Source: Gammaproteobacteria bacterium
GTDB lineage: Bacteria; Pseudomonadota; Gammaproteobacteria; Eutrophobiales; Eutrophobiaceae
Length of the DNA: 64,000 nucleotides
Assembly (NCBI GenBank): GCA_012103475.1
Contig: WLWS01000003.1
Span: forward strand, 310,001-374,000
Direction of reading: 5' to 3'
The notes beneath the pieces are model-generated. The model saw nothing but the letters and a program-made list of their open reading frames with translations, was not told the origin of the DNA and searched no databases. The position numbers and the translations under genes were made by a program. Below are positions 25,342 to 34,435 of this stretch, piece by piece; the first letter of the stretch is position 1; every line of letters starts with the position of its first letter.

Positions 25342-26454
25342 ATGATACGAGTCTTACTAGTTGTAATTTCCTTTTTCCCATTTCTGGCTGCGAGTGAAAA
25401 TCAGGAGGCGAGACCACTTCAACAAGTCAGTCCCGTTCAAACTTATAATCCGGAATTACCCGATAATGTGCGGGTCAAACCTTCGATAACTCGTATATTA
25501 CGACCCGGAGAACGTGTGGATATTCCCTATGTCCCACCAATGGGTGAATGGAATATTCAACGTCTTTCTGAGCGTAGTTTCTGGGTGATTTCCGAACAGT
25601 TTGCTGTGACTGTTTTTGTTGGTGACAGGAGCACTCTGGTAATCGACGCTCCCGATGTATTCGATATGTCAGAGTTTGTAGTGCAGGTAAAAAAGATCAC
25701 GCCTTTACCTATCACTACTGTTGTTTATAGTCACCCGCATGTCGATCATGTTGGTAATTCACAAAAGCTGGCGAATGTTCTCAAAAAATCAGAGATAGAT
25801 TTACGCATAGTAGCCAGTGAGAACGCAGTAAGAGAAATAAAACGCTACAAGAATTCTATTCCAATGCCTACTGAAATCGTGGCGAATGGATTCAGCAAAT
25901 TTCAATTTGAAAAGTGGACATTCAAACACGTTACTCCGGTTGACTGGGCACATACTGGTGCCGATAGTTATATCATCACACCCGACGGAGTTTTGCATAT
26001 AGTGGATTTTTTCTATCCTGGCAGATTACCCTTAGCCGAGGTAAGTGGCGTGCAAAACATGACAGGCTGGATTGAGATGTGCCGCTTTGTGGCCGGAGAT
26101 CCTGACTGGAAAATCGCAAACCTCGGTCACGCCAATGTTGGTTATCGAGAAGATGTCATGCGTACACTGGATTATTTCAAAGATTTGTACACTCAGGCCT
26201 TTAATGTATTTAAGGGCTTCCAGCCGGAGTTTTTCCAACAATTTACCGGTCAGAATACCGGCGTCATGATCCGGATGATGTTTGATGGAGGCGCTAATCA
26301 GCTTGCTCAGCTTGTAGCAAATAAATGGAATCATTTGCCACAATGGGAGGTCGCCCGCGATCACGCCGAAAAAGTTCTGTGGGATGTGGCCTTAAACTAC
26401 AATTATCATGAGAGGACGCTGCCGGATTTTGAACCAATACCGGTTCCCAAATAA
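25342..26454 (+). CDS. Secreted MBL-fold metallo-hydrolase
   Basis: This 370-residue protein has a signal peptide (~1-17, ending LAA) and a metallo-beta-lactamase fold. The metal motif HPHVDHVGN is at ~131-139, with further ligands likely in VDWAHTGADSYI (~200) and NLGHANVG (~254). The ~50 N-terminal residues after the signal are proline-rich. It is periplasmic. The substrate is unknown; the fold covers lactonases, thiol hydrolases and phosphodiesterases. It is apparently a single gene. Confidence 0.85.
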   Translation: MIRVLLVVISFFPFLAASENQEARPLQQVSPVQTYNPELPDNVRVKPSITRILRPGERVDIPYVPPMGEWNIQRLSERSFWVISEQFAVTVFVGDRSTLVIDAPDVFDMSEFVVQVKKITPLPITTVVYSHPHVDHVGNSQKLANVLKKSEIDLRIVASENAVREIKRYKNSIPMPTEIVANGFSKFQFEKWTFKHVTPVDWAHTGADSYIITPDGVLHIVDFFYPGRLPLAEVSGVQNMTGWIEMCRFVAGDPDWKIANLGHANVGYREDVMRTLDYFKDLYTQAFNVFKGFQPEFFQQFTGQNTGVMIRMMFDGGANQLAQLVANKWNHLPQWEVARDHAEKVLWDVALNYNYHERTLPDFEPIPVPK

Positions 26455-26521
26455 TATGGGATAAGTAACTAAGCAGATGATTAGGCTAATTTGGATATAA
26501 TGTTTTTCCGGTAATTAATAA

Positions 26522-26989
26522 ATAATTTTTAGTGGGAAAAATAACATCAAGTCGATTGCAAAATATTATGGACATATTATATGGCTGCTTATTGCACTTA
26601 TCGTTAGTGGAATGCTGGCTAATCACTATGTTCCTCAGTTAACCGGCTTAAGTCAGAATACACACAACCCTTCTTCTAACAATACTACTCAAGTGATAAT
26701 GTATTCTTTAACTACCTGTGGTTACTGCAACAAGAAAAGAAGAGAATTAGAGAAAAAGCATATCAGATTCACAGAATATTTCGTAGACAAAGACCGTTCC
26801 AGAGAAATTGAATTGTGGGATAAACTGGAAAAATCAGGCTACAAAAGCAACTATTACGGCACACCAACCTTTGATGTGTATGGAATTATGTTACCTAATA
26901 ATCCTTCGATGAATACTCTGGACTATTACATAAAAAAGCATGAATCTACTACAGATGATGCCGGTGAGTTGGCTGAGTACAGGGGATGA
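26522..26989 (+). CDS. Membrane-anchored glutaredoxin-like protein
   Basis: The C-terminal ~100 residues form a glutaredoxin domain: VIMYSLTTCGYCNKKRREL with active site CGYC, then the cis-Pro segment YGTPTFDVYG. The first ATG in frame is at 26612, but codons from about 26540 encode a good membrane anchor (HIIWLLIALIVSGML) before it. No ATG, GTG or TTG lies in that frame upstream. One extra A in the run near 26537 would put the GTG at 26532 in frame, giving MGKNNIKSIAKYYG. The true start is therefore unresolved: an unusual start codon, or a one-base deletion or error. The domain should face the periplasm. Confidence 0.65.
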   Translation: MIFSGKNNIKSIAKYYGHIIWLLIALIVSGMLANHYVPQLTGLSQNTHNPSSNNTTQVIMYSLTTCGYCNKKRRELEKKHIRFTEYFVDKDRSREIELWDKLEKSGYKSNYYGTPTFDVYGIMLPNNPSMNTLDYYIKKHESTTDDAGELAEYRG

Positions 26990-27041
26990 AATTAATATGT
27001 CTGGGGCAATACCCGCTCCGTAATACATTTGTTTTTCGAAT

Positions 27042-27067
27042 AAAAAAAGCCCCGCAATAACGGGGCT
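27042..27067 (-). terminator. Intrinsic terminator of the cold-shock gene
   Basis: On the minus strand AGCCCCG, a short TTATTG loop and CGGGGCT are followed by a run of seven T. This is a textbook Rho-independent terminator 33 bases past the cold-shock stop codon. Confidence 0.9.
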
Positions 27068-27099
27068 CATACTACATACTGCAATAATGTGGAGCTGAT

Positions 27100-27303
27100 T
27101 TATACAGCGACTACATTAATCGCGCTAGGACCTTTAGGGCCTTGCTCGGTTTCGTAGTTCACACTAGCACCTTCAGCAAGAGACTTGAATCCTTCTCCGC
27201 TTATTGAGCTATGATGGACAAATACATCCGGGCTGCCATCTGATGGTGTGATAAATCCAAAACCTTTACTGTCGTTAAACCACTTTACTGTTCCTGAAGC
27301 CAT
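27100..27303 (-). CDS. CspA-family cold-shock protein
   Basis: This 67-residue single cold-shock domain has both RNA-binding motifs: RNP1 KGFGFITP and RNP2 VFVHHSSI. It binds single-stranded nucleic acid and melts RNA structure in the cytoplasm. The start is fixed by the conserved [11 protein letters not shown]. It is a single gene with its own terminator and probably a long 5' leader (about 190 bases), a feature of cold-induced csp genes. Which paralogue it corresponds to cannot be said. Confidence 0.96.
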   Translation of the reverse strand: MASGTVKWFNDSKGFGFITPSDGSPDVFVHHSSISGEGFKSLAEGASVNYETEQGPKGPSAINVVAV

Positions 27304-27493
27304 GTTGAGTACCTTTTACGTTATTAATTTAAATGTATTAGCCTGCATAATGATGGCGAAATAAACGGGAAGGTCTGCTGTAATACTGCTAGAGGAACTA
27401 CCGAGAGTCGCGGAATAAGCGCTAATATGCGTAAGTTATAGTAATCTTTAGTGAAAAGCCAACTTTATTTAGCACAAAGTGTGTCGAGCAGAG

Positions 27494-27499
27494 ATTATA
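27494..27499 (-). promoter_or_regulatory. Possible -10 box of the cold-shock gene
   Basis: The minus strand carries a perfect TATAAT here, about 190 bases before the cold-shock start codon. A -35 is unconvincing: TTGCCA is present but only 14 bases away. The long leader this implies is usual for cspA-type genes. Confidence 0.3.
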
Positions 27500-27545
27500 G
27501 TGAGCTATTACTCTGGCAATATGTCACGCGGGTCCTGTAGCTTAC

Positions 27546-28052
27546 TTAGTGCTCCCAGGATTTGTTAGCAGAGATATCCCACTCAAAATCAATTTCCGGT
27601 CCGGCGACAGGCGAACCGTCTTCGTTTGTTTCTGTGCTTCGCTTGTATTCGAATTTTATCTTGTCAAAAAGTAAGGTGATATGTTCCTTAAAAAAATCGT
27701 CGTCTGCCCCGCCACCGGTAACAATTGACTTAATCAAAACACCTTCCATCGAAATATTGACATAGTTTGTTTGAGTCTCTCTTTTTCCCACCTGGGGCGA
27801 GACATTAAATTCTACCGTGGGAATCGTTTGACCCTGTGCAAACAAAAGTCTGATACCTGAACTGTCATTGCCAATGGCCTTGATTATGGATAGTTCATTC
27901 ATTGCTGTTTTCTGCTCTGCAGTTCCTTGAGCAGTTTTACGATTACTGGTCATCCCCCAGTTCCAGGAGATAATATCTGCCCAGCCTTTATGTTTGAAAC
28001 TTTTCGAGTCACCGCTCACACCGTCGATTTTCATCATCATTTGTAAGGGCAT
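27546..28052 (-). CDS. hcp: Hcp-family protein (type VI secretion tube type)
   Basis: This 168-residue protein has the Hcp1 fold pattern: start MMMKIDGVSGDSKSFKHKGW, central NELSIIKAIGNDSSGIRLLF and late ITLLFDKIKFEYK. Hcp hexamers form the type VI secretion tube and also act as effectors or carriers. No other type VI gene lies in the window, so it is an orphan copy whose apparatus would have to be encoded elsewhere. It follows the DUF1488 gene on the same strand with a gap of 50 bases. Confidence 0.88.
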   Translation of the reverse strand: MPLQMMMKIDGVSGDSKSFKHKGWADIISWNWGMTSNRKTAQGTAEQKTAMNELSIIKAIGNDSSGIRLLFAQGQTIPTVEFNVSPQVGKRETQTNYVNISMEGVLIKSIVTGGGADDDFFKEHITLLFDKIKFEYKRSTETNEDGSPVAGPEIDFEWDISANKSWEH

Positions 28053-28102
28053 GTATTACTCCGTTGTCGTGAAAAGCATGATATGGATGCTCAATCGACT
28101 AA

Positions 28103-28405
28103 TCACAGTGCTTCAGAACTAATTATGATCGAACCGTCTTCTTCAAAATCTTTATTTTCAATTAGTCTTTTTGCTGCCGATTCAATCTGAGCCCGATTCT
28201 CTGTGATTGCCTGCATCGGGTCTTCTGAGGAGACTGTAAACTTTTTCCTCAGTACAGTGACACTGATTCTGCATGAAACCCGTCTTCCGGAAACTTCAGC
28301 AGCAATGGTTGCTACTTCGGTAACAGGATTCCAGCACTGCAGAGCCGGAAAAGAAACTCCATCTTTATCCGATTTATTTGGTTTGTTCTTAATAACAACA
28401 TTCAT
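28103..28405 (-). CDS. DUF1488 protein
   Basis: This 100-residue protein matches the DUF1488 pattern: GVSFPALQCWNPVTEVATIA, then GRRVSCRISVTVL and the C-terminal ENRAQIESAAKRLIE. The family is small, cytoplasmic and uncharacterised. It shares a strand with hcp and may be co-transcribed; a functional tie to secretion is unproven. Confidence 0.65.
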   Translation of the reverse strand: MNVVIKNKPNKSDKDGVSFPALQCWNPVTEVATIAAEVSGRRVSCRISVTVLRKKFTVSSEDPMQAITENRAQIESAAKRLIENKDFEEDGSIIISSEAL

Positions 28406-28570
28406 TGTGCGGTCTCATTGTTTGAAATGAAATAACGCACGATTGCCTGGGAGGCTAAGAATACGCTAGGTTTAACGTGTAGGAACTATAGCATTGTTGA
28501 GGCGAAATTACCGATAAATTAGTGCTTATCCACCTGATTTAGTCTCGTTTAAGTGATTTTAGTGTCCCAT

Positions 28571-29713
28571 TTAACTTATTATCATGAATAGCTGGCGTAG
28601 TCTTGCGACACCTTCATGTATGTCAGCTTCTGAATAATGAGCAAAACTAAGACGAATAAAATTATTCAGTTCGTCTTTGCTGGAGAAAACAGAACCGGGC
28701 TGAAAGCCTGTCTTCAATTCACGAGCCTTATCTCGTAAACGAGTCGTGTTGATGTCATCTTCGAACTGCAGCCAGAAAAAGTAACCACCGCCGGGACGAG
28801 CCCATTCTGCGATCCCATCGAAATGTTTATGCAGACTCTCATCCATTGCCTGAACTCGTTTCTTATAAGTGCTTTTTAGCATATCAATATGCGCGTTCAG
28901 CGATTTGTTATTGATTGCCTGCCGGACAATTAGTGACGAGATATGATTCAGACTACCCCCACTATTAACAAATCCGGCTGCCTTGAATTTCTTTCTTAAG
29001 GCAGCAGAGGTTTGTATCCAGCCAAGGCGCATTGCGGGTGCCAGTATTTTGGAAAATGAACCGAGTGAGATAACCCGCTCAGAGTCGATCATTGTGCCGA
29101 AAGCTGGGGGTGGTTTATCTTCGTAGTAGAGGAATTGATAAACTTCATCGGCAATAATTAAAAAGTCATGTTGAATTGACAGTTCAATGATTTCCTGACG
29201 TCGCTCAGTGCTTGTGCTCAGGCCAGATGGGTTTTGATAACTCGGAATAGTGTAAAGGAAGGCAGGCGTATGTAGTTCGAGTGCCTCCTGCAAGGCATCG
29301 ATACGAAGACCATTCTTATCAAGTGGAATACCGACTATATTCAGGCCGCGATCCCGAAAGATCTTGAATGCCAGAAAGTAACTGGGCTCCTCGACAAATA
29401 CGGTGTCACCGGGTTTGGCAAAAATCATGGAAACCAGATCCAGAGCCTGCGAATTACCGGCAGTAACAAGTAAATCTTCCGGACTGACTATCGATTGATA
29501 GCCTTCGCTCAAAAAAACTGCAAGCGAATCCAGAAAACGCACATCACCAAGCGTTGCTCCATAATTCAATTCAATCGATTTGGCACTGGCAAAAAACGAT
29601 GAGCTGGCCTTTGCTACCAGTTCAAGCGGGAGAAGATCGGCAGAAGGTTGTCCGACACCAAAATTGATGGTTCCAGCCGGTGGTGCGCCATCGAAGGTTA
29701 CGACTTCACTCAT
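28571..29713 (-). CDS. PLP-dependent aminotransferase (fold I, LysN/ARO8-like)
   Basis: This 380-residue class I/II aminotransferase has the substrate-loop start NFGVGQPSADLLP, the PLP-binding ADEVYQFLYYED (~186-197), the Schiff-base Lys in SLGSFSKILAPAMRLGW (~216-232) and the carboxylate-binding Arg in NFIRLSFA. It lacks the GntR domain of MocR regulators. Close family members act on 2-aminoadipate, aromatic or branched amino acids. It lies 21 bases downstream of the AAHS transporter gene, so the two probably form an operon for uptake and transamination of one compound. Confidence 0.9.
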   Translation of the reverse strand: MSEVVTFDGAPPAGTINFGVGQPSADLLPLELVAKASSSFFASAKSIELNYGATLGDVRFLDSLAVFLSEGYQSIVSPEDLLVTAGNSQALDLVSMIFAKPGDTVFVEEPSYFLAFKIFRDRGLNIVGIPLDKNGLRIDALQEALELHTPAFLYTIPSYQNPSGLSTSTERRQEIIELSIQHDFLIIADEVYQFLYYEDKPPPAFGTMIDSERVISLGSFSKILAPAMRLGWIQTSAALRKKFKAAGFVNSGGSLNHISSLIVRQAINNKSLNAHIDMLKSTYKKRVQAMDESLHKHFDGIAEWARPGGGYFFWLQFEDDINTTRLRDKARELKTGFQPGSVFSSKDELNNFIRLSFAHYSEADIHEGVARLRQLFMIIS

Positions 29714-29734
29714 ACAATAGCAGCTTTGTGCTCT

Positions 29735-31060
29735 TTAGTTGCCAGCGCCGGGTTCAAGTTGTGGGGCTTTGAGAAAGAACATAGCGCATGCGCCAATTAG
29801 AAAAGGAATCGCCAGTACAATAAAGTATGTAGATTGTTGCCATTGCAAACCAATGAACACACCGCCTATGCTGGGGCCTATGATGGCACCAAAACGGCCA
29901 ATACCAATGCACCAGCCAATACCCGTAGCGCGTATCTGCGTCTCATACAATCTTGCCGCAGTTGAATAGAGTCCGATAAAACCACCCTGACTGAAAAAAC
30001 CAAGCGCTGCTGCACTGCCCATTAAGACGACGATTCCGGCATCGAGAGAACCGAAAATCATCATTAATAAACCAGCGATAGCAAGAAAACTCACAATCAT
30101 CGGGCGTAAACCTTTTTTATCTGACTGATAACCAAGCCAGAGAATGCCAAGCAGACCGCCGGCGTTGATGCAGACACCAACCCATATGGCTTTTTCGATC
30201 GGAAAACCCGCATCAAATATTATTTTGGGTATCCAGCTCATTAGAAAATATACGCCGAACATAGACGTGAAACTGGTTAGCCATAAGAGCAAAGTCCATT
30301 TGCACATTTCTCCTGACATCAGGCCTTCCAAACCGAGGGTTGGTTTTTTCGCATTCTCTGAAAGCGCAGGCCAGTCCGGTAACACTTTGCCACCGAGTTT
30401 TTTGATTATTTTATTCGCTTTTGAAAGCCCGTTTTCTGGGCGCTTATTCATTAGAAATTCCAGCGATTCGGGTAGCAGGAACAGAATAAAAACGAAAGTA
30501 ATCAGGTTGAGGAGGGCGCCGCCTACGAAAATGAATCGCCAGCCGTAGTCTACTATCAATAAGCCGGTGATAAACCCACCCAGTGTTGCACCCACGGCAT
30601 AGGTGCTTTGCACAATACTAATGTTCAAATTTTTGTTTGAATCGGAAGAGTATTCTGAAGCCATGGATGTCAGGCTTGGCAACATCGTACCGATAGCCAG
30701 TCCGGTCAGAAAACGATAAGGAATTAAAGTAGTGGTTGAGTTGGCCGTTGCGGTTAACAGCATGGAAACGATGACCAGCGCCATGCAGGAAATAACCACG
30801 CGTCGACGACCAAAGTGATCGCTAAGTGGCGCCAGAAAAATTGCTCCCAGTGCCATGCCGAAGAAACCGGCGCTAAAGACCAGACCAAGAACCTCAGGGG
30901 ATAGATTCCACTCGCTGGCTATCTGCGGTGCTGTAAATGCTATCGCCATCACGTCAAAACCATCCAGTGTGTTGATCATGGAACAAAGGCTGATAACCAG
31001 CACTTGTATGCGAGTATGGGCGCTTTTCTGGATATATTTTTCAGTCATGTTTTTCCTCAA
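29735..31060 (-). CDS. AAHS-type MFS transporter
   Basis: This 441-residue, twelve-helix MFS permease belongs to the aromatic acid:H+ symporter group. It shows the LDGFDVMAIAFTAPQIASEW motif in helix 1, LAPLSDHFGRRRV in the 2-3 loop and GYQSDKKGLRP in the 8-9 loop. The Asp residues in the first helix are typical of the group. It probably imports an organic acid, perhaps aromatic, for the downstream aminotransferase or the divergent Fe-S/SDR genes. A possible internal start is MTEKYIQKSAHT (residue 5). Confidence 0.9.
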   Translation of the reverse strand: MRKNMTEKYIQKSAHTRIQVLVISLCSMINTLDGFDVMAIAFTAPQIASEWNLSPEVLGLVFSAGFFGMALGAIFLAPLSDHFGRRRVVISCMALVIVSMLLTATANSTTTLIPYRFLTGLAIGTMLPSLTSMASEYSSDSNKNLNISIVQSTYAVGATLGGFITGLLIVDYGWRFIFVGGALLNLITFVFILFLLPESLEFLMNKRPENGLSKANKIIKKLGGKVLPDWPALSENAKKPTLGLEGLMSGEMCKWTLLLWLTSFTSMFGVYFLMSWIPKIIFDAGFPIEKAIWVGVCINAGGLLGILWLGYQSDKKGLRPMIVSFLAIAGLLMMIFGSLDAGIVVLMGSAAALGFFSQGGFIGLYSTAARLYETQIRATGIGWCIGIGRFGAIIGPSIGGVFIGLQWQQSTYFIVLAIPFLIGACAMFFLKAPQLEPGAGN

Positions 31061-31203
31061 TCACGCAATATATCAATGTGTCCGTTGAAATACGAACTCT
31101 TAACTGATTCACTTTCTCCTATAGCAGGCATCACTTGTTGTTTAATCCTGTCTTGTTACAATAATTTTCAATTAACTCGATTAAAATGAAGGGGTAGTTT
31201 GCT

Positions 31204-32196
31204 ATGGCTCGTGGCAAAAGTGCGGTGCAAAAGGCGTATACACCCAACCAGCAGATCCTTGATCTATGGCCTGACATTACAGGTAGCCAGATCAACGGAC
31301 TTGGAGAAACTGAATCGGGTCGGCCTCGCCCAGTTTTCTGGCGCACTGATGATTCAATTTCTCACAGCGCGGCGCTGCAGTATTTTTATAAGCGTGATGT
31401 AGATAATCCGCGTATTGCTGAGTCGAGAAAATACCGGCAGGAAACAGCAGCGATCCCCGTTAGCGATATTGCGCCGACGACGATAGACAAAAGCGCAGCT
31501 GCATGGACAGAAGAGTTGAAGAGCAAGACTCTGGAACTGGGCGCAGACGACGTTGGCATCTGTGAATATCGTGAAGAATGGACTTTTGAAGATCGACCGT
31601 TACCTCAAGGTAAATTCGCTGTCGTTATGGCTTTCGCGCACAATTATCCGGAGTTGAACACGGCACCGGACGAAAGAGCCTACATTGAAGTGATGAGACA
31701 GTATGCCCGGGCGGGCGACACTTCAAAACATCTTGCTAACTGGGTTCGCGAAGCTGGTCATTTTGCTGCTGCGAAAACCGGTCCGAATACAGAAGATGTG
31801 CTGATGATCCCGGCAGCCGTTGCTGCAGGGTTGGGTGAACTGGGCAAACACGGCTCCATGATTCACCGCAAGCTGGGCGCAAATTTTCGCTTATCGATGA
31901 TCCTGACTGATTTACCACTGCTTAGTGATTCAGAGGACGTATTCGGGGGCGATGATTTTTGTATGCGTTGTCAGGTTTGCTCATCTGCCTGTCCACCGGA
32001 AGCGATTTCTCGTGAAAAAGTTATGGTGCGTGGAAATACAAAGTGGTTTGTTGATTTTGATAAATGCCTACCTTACTTTATTGACAATAAGACTTGTGGC
32101 ATCTGCCTGGCTGTCTGCCCCTGGTCACGCCCTGGAGTCGCCGACAACCTTGTCGTAAAAATGGCCCGAAAACGCGAAGCCAGACTTAAGGAATAA
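31204..32196 (+). CDS. RdhA-like 4Fe-4S protein (second copy)
   Basis: This 330-residue protein is a paralogue of the one at 8472-9557. It has the GADDVGICEY segment found in reductive dehalogenase and QueG-like folds, AVAAGLGELGKHGSMIHRKL and ILTDLPLLSD. Two cluster motifs follow: CMRCQVCSSACPPEA at ~257-271, then a lone Cys plus CGICLAVCPWSRPG at ~300-313. No Tat or Sec signal is present, so it is cytoplasmic. It may be an electron-transfer or corrinoid protein, but no respiratory dehalogenase partner (RdhB) is near. It precedes an SDR gene by 12 bases and diverges from the AAHS transporter. Confidence 0.8.
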   Translation: MARGKSAVQKAYTPNQQILDLWPDITGSQINGLGETESGRPRPVFWRTDDSISHSAALQYFYKRDVDNPRIAESRKYRQETAAIPVSDIAPTTIDKSAAAWTEELKSKTLELGADDVGICEYREEWTFEDRPLPQGKFAVVMAFAHNYPELNTAPDERAYIEVMRQYARAGDTSKHLANWVREAGHFAAAKTGPNTEDVLMIPAAVAAGLGELGKHGSMIHRKLGANFRLSMILTDLPLLSDSEDVFGGDDFCMRCQVCSSACPPEAISREKVMVRGNTKWFVDFDKCLPYFIDNKTCGICLAVCPWSRPGVADNLVVKMARKREARLKE

Positions 32197-32208
32197 TTGG
32201 AGAATAGT

Positions 32209-32874
32209 ATGTCCACTGTAGTTATTACCGGAGCAAATCGTGGCATTGGGCTTGAGTATTGCAAGCAGTTTCTGAAACGTGGCGACTCGGTGATTGCCTT
32301 GTGTCGGGACTCCAGCAAAGAACTCAGTGCTTTGGGCTGTAGAATAGAAGAAGGCATTGATGTATCAATTGACGCATGCGTGACTAACATCATTGAGCGA
32401 TTAAGTGACATCAGTAAGATTGATGTTCTTGTAAACAATGCCGGACTGTTAACTGACGAAACAATAGAAGATCTGGATTACGATGCCATTCGAAAACAGT
32501 TTGAGATAAATACACTTGGACCATTGAGAGTCACTGATGCCTTGAAGGACAAACTCGGTGCTGGTAGCAAAATAGTCATGATGACGTCGCGAATGGGATC
32601 TGTTACTGACAACACTTCCGGTTCTCGATACGGATATAGGATTTCCAAAGCTGCATTAAATATAGCCAGTGTTTCTTTATCTCATGATCTGAAATCTCAA
32701 GGTGTCGCCGTTGCCATCCTTCATCCAGGATATGTCCGGACTGAAATGACAGGAATGGGTGGGCTTATAAACCCGGAGGAATCAGTCCACGGACTCATGC
32801 AGGTAATTGACGCGCTCACCCTGGAGAATAGTGGAACATTCTGGCATTCAAACGGTGAGGTTTTGCCCTGGTAA
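32209..32874 (+). CDS. Short-chain dehydrogenase/reductase
   Basis: This SDR of 221 residues has the cofactor loop TGANRGIG, the structural NNAG (~80) and a catalytic set of Ser in MMTSRMGS with YRISK (YxxxK) about 150 residues in. I start it at the ATG at 32209, preceded by GGAG at good spacing, rather than the TTG four codons earlier. It follows the Fe-S gene closely and should act in the same pathway as a carbonyl reductase or alcohol dehydrogenase. The substrate is not evident. Confidence 0.92.
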   Translation: MSTVVITGANRGIGLEYCKQFLKRGDSVIALCRDSSKELSALGCRIEEGIDVSIDACVTNIIERLSDISKIDVLVNNAGLLTDETIEDLDYDAIRKQFEINTLGPLRVTDALKDKLGAGSKIVMMTSRMGSVTDNTSGSRYGYRISKAALNIASVSLSHDLKSQGVAVAILHPGYVRTEMTGMGGLINPEESVHGLMQVIDALTLENSGTFWHSNGEVLPW

Positions 32875-33013
32875 ACAGTAAGCGTACAAGTTTTAAACCC
32901 CATCCTCTGCCGTGACGGTACCTTTATGTAGACGGTAAATTAGTTATTCTGCTACTCTTCGCTAGCAAATGTCACAAGCAGTTATCAAATTCTCGGATTA
33001 GACGGGGTCTATC

Positions 33014-33742
33014 ATGATTAAGTATCAACCTTTCAGAACTTCTATATATATTATTTTGCTCTGCCTGAGTTGCGCCGCGCTTAGCGCCAGCGAGCCTGAA
33101 AAACCAATGTCTCTGGAGACTCAGGTTGAAGGGCTATGGTCCTATACCGGTCTGACCACATCGGATGGTAAAGAGCTGCCACTGTATGGTGTGTTCTTGC
33201 TAAAAAACGGCAAGTTTATTCAATATGCCGTGTTCAAGGGTGAACCCTTTGAAGATCAGGGCTCGATGGCGCATACCGGCACTTATTCAGAATTAGACGG
33301 CTTCATACATCTGAAAGCCGACCAGACTCTTAGTACCTCGCCTAAGGAAGAAACACCACTGCAATCCAGAGGCGAAACAGATCACGATCTCAGCGTTGAA
33401 CGTTCAGGTAACGATTTGACCCTTGTATTTAGCAAGGGCACAGGGACCATACAATTATTTGAGCTCATCAGTTCAGGTTCTGGTGATTTCTACTGGCTGG
33501 AGAACGGGGCACTGACGCTGGTCGACGGTCATTTTATTCTCGTTGATGGAAACGAAAGCAAGATGAATGCTGGCTATGGCTCATATAAAACAATTGAAGG
33601 TTCCATCGAGATGAACATTGAACGCTGGACCAACGCTGCACCGGATTTTGCCACTAATATTTCTGGCACCAGTCTGAAAGGATCTTTTGACGGTAAAACA
33701 CTTACCCTGAATGACGGACGGGTATACAAGGTCAAGCCCTGA
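33014..33742 (+). CDS. Secreted protein of unknown function (lipocalin-like)
   Basis: This 242-residue protein has a signal peptide (~1-27, ending LSA). The rest is rich in short beta strands with two related halves. The first contains VEGLWSYTGLTTSDGKELPL, a pattern seen in lipocalin-like or DUF-type periplasmic proteins. It ends in strand KTLTLNDGRVYKVKP. I do not recognise the family with confidence. It converges with the next leftward gene, their stops four bases apart. Confidence 0.65.
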   Translation: MIKYQPFRTSIYIILLCLSCAALSASEPEKPMSLETQVEGLWSYTGLTTSDGKELPLYGVFLLKNGKFIQYAVFKGEPFEDQGSMAHTGTYSELDGFIHLKADQTLSTSPKEETPLQSRGETDHDLSVERSGNDLTLVFSKGTGTIQLFELISSGSGDFYWLENGALTLVDGHFILVDGNESKMNAGYGSYKTIEGSIEMNIERWTNAAPDFATNISGTSLKGSFDGKTLTLNDGRVYKVKP

Positions 33743-33745
33743 GCA

Positions 33746-34225
33746 TCAGTCTATTTTTAGGTCGAAAACCTTTTCTGCTTCAATCTGGGGTGTGCCGATG
33801 AGAGCATCGTAGCGCATATATTTATCAAGACGCACTTTGCCAAGCTGACTTCGTCGAATCAGATCGAGCATCTTCCCTACTGTGGCAAGATCGTCGATTT
33901 CATATAGTTCGTACCAGCCATAGTGTCTTGAACCCGGAGTACCCGCCTGTGTCAGATGATCATCGATGGTGCCGATCATTTTTACACCCATTTCTTTCCA
34001 TTTCCGATGAACTTCATTGTATTCCGGCATAATCAGATCACGTCTGTCTGCAGATGTTCCCTGCGTCCAGCCTTCAATCACACCTGCTCGTAGTAAGACT
34101 CTCCACGGCGCATCCCATTTGCCTGGCTTTGCTTCTTCTGCCTGAACAGAAGGCGCCAGCAAACTACCGAATGTAATGACAGTGGCCATTAATGACCAGA
34201 TTACTGTTCTGGAAAAAATATTCAT
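33746..34225 (-). CDS. Secreted protein of unknown function
   Basis: This 159-residue protein has a clear signal peptide (~1-29, ending VQA). The mature part is Trp- and charge-rich (KWDAPWRVLLRAGVIEGWTQ, EVHRKWKEMGVKMIGTIDDH) and may be a ferredoxin-like or dimeric alpha-beta barrel fold, but no catalytic motif is evident. It stands alone with its own upstream region. I cannot name a family. Confidence 0.65.
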   Translation of the reverse strand: MNIFSRTVIWSLMATVITFGSLLAPSVQAEEAKPGKWDAPWRVLLRAGVIEGWTQGTSADRRDLIMPEYNEVHRKWKEMGVKMIGTIDDHLTQAGTPGSRHYGWYELYEIDDLATVGKMLDLIRRSQLGKVRLDKYMRYDALIGTPQIEAEKVFDLKID

Positions 34226-34435
34226 TTCGATTCCCCCTGGATTAAGGATTGCTTACTGATGTGTTTTGCAGATTATTACTAATAGTTATAGTGATTAATA
34301 ATCTGCTTAATGCCAGCTAATTCAGGAATTTTTCCCGAATACCAGTTTTCACAGAACACAACAGCATTCTGCCGGTCACACTAATAGACAGTAAAGTTAC
34401 TTTGACATCATATTCCTTATAACAGGAGAAGATTT

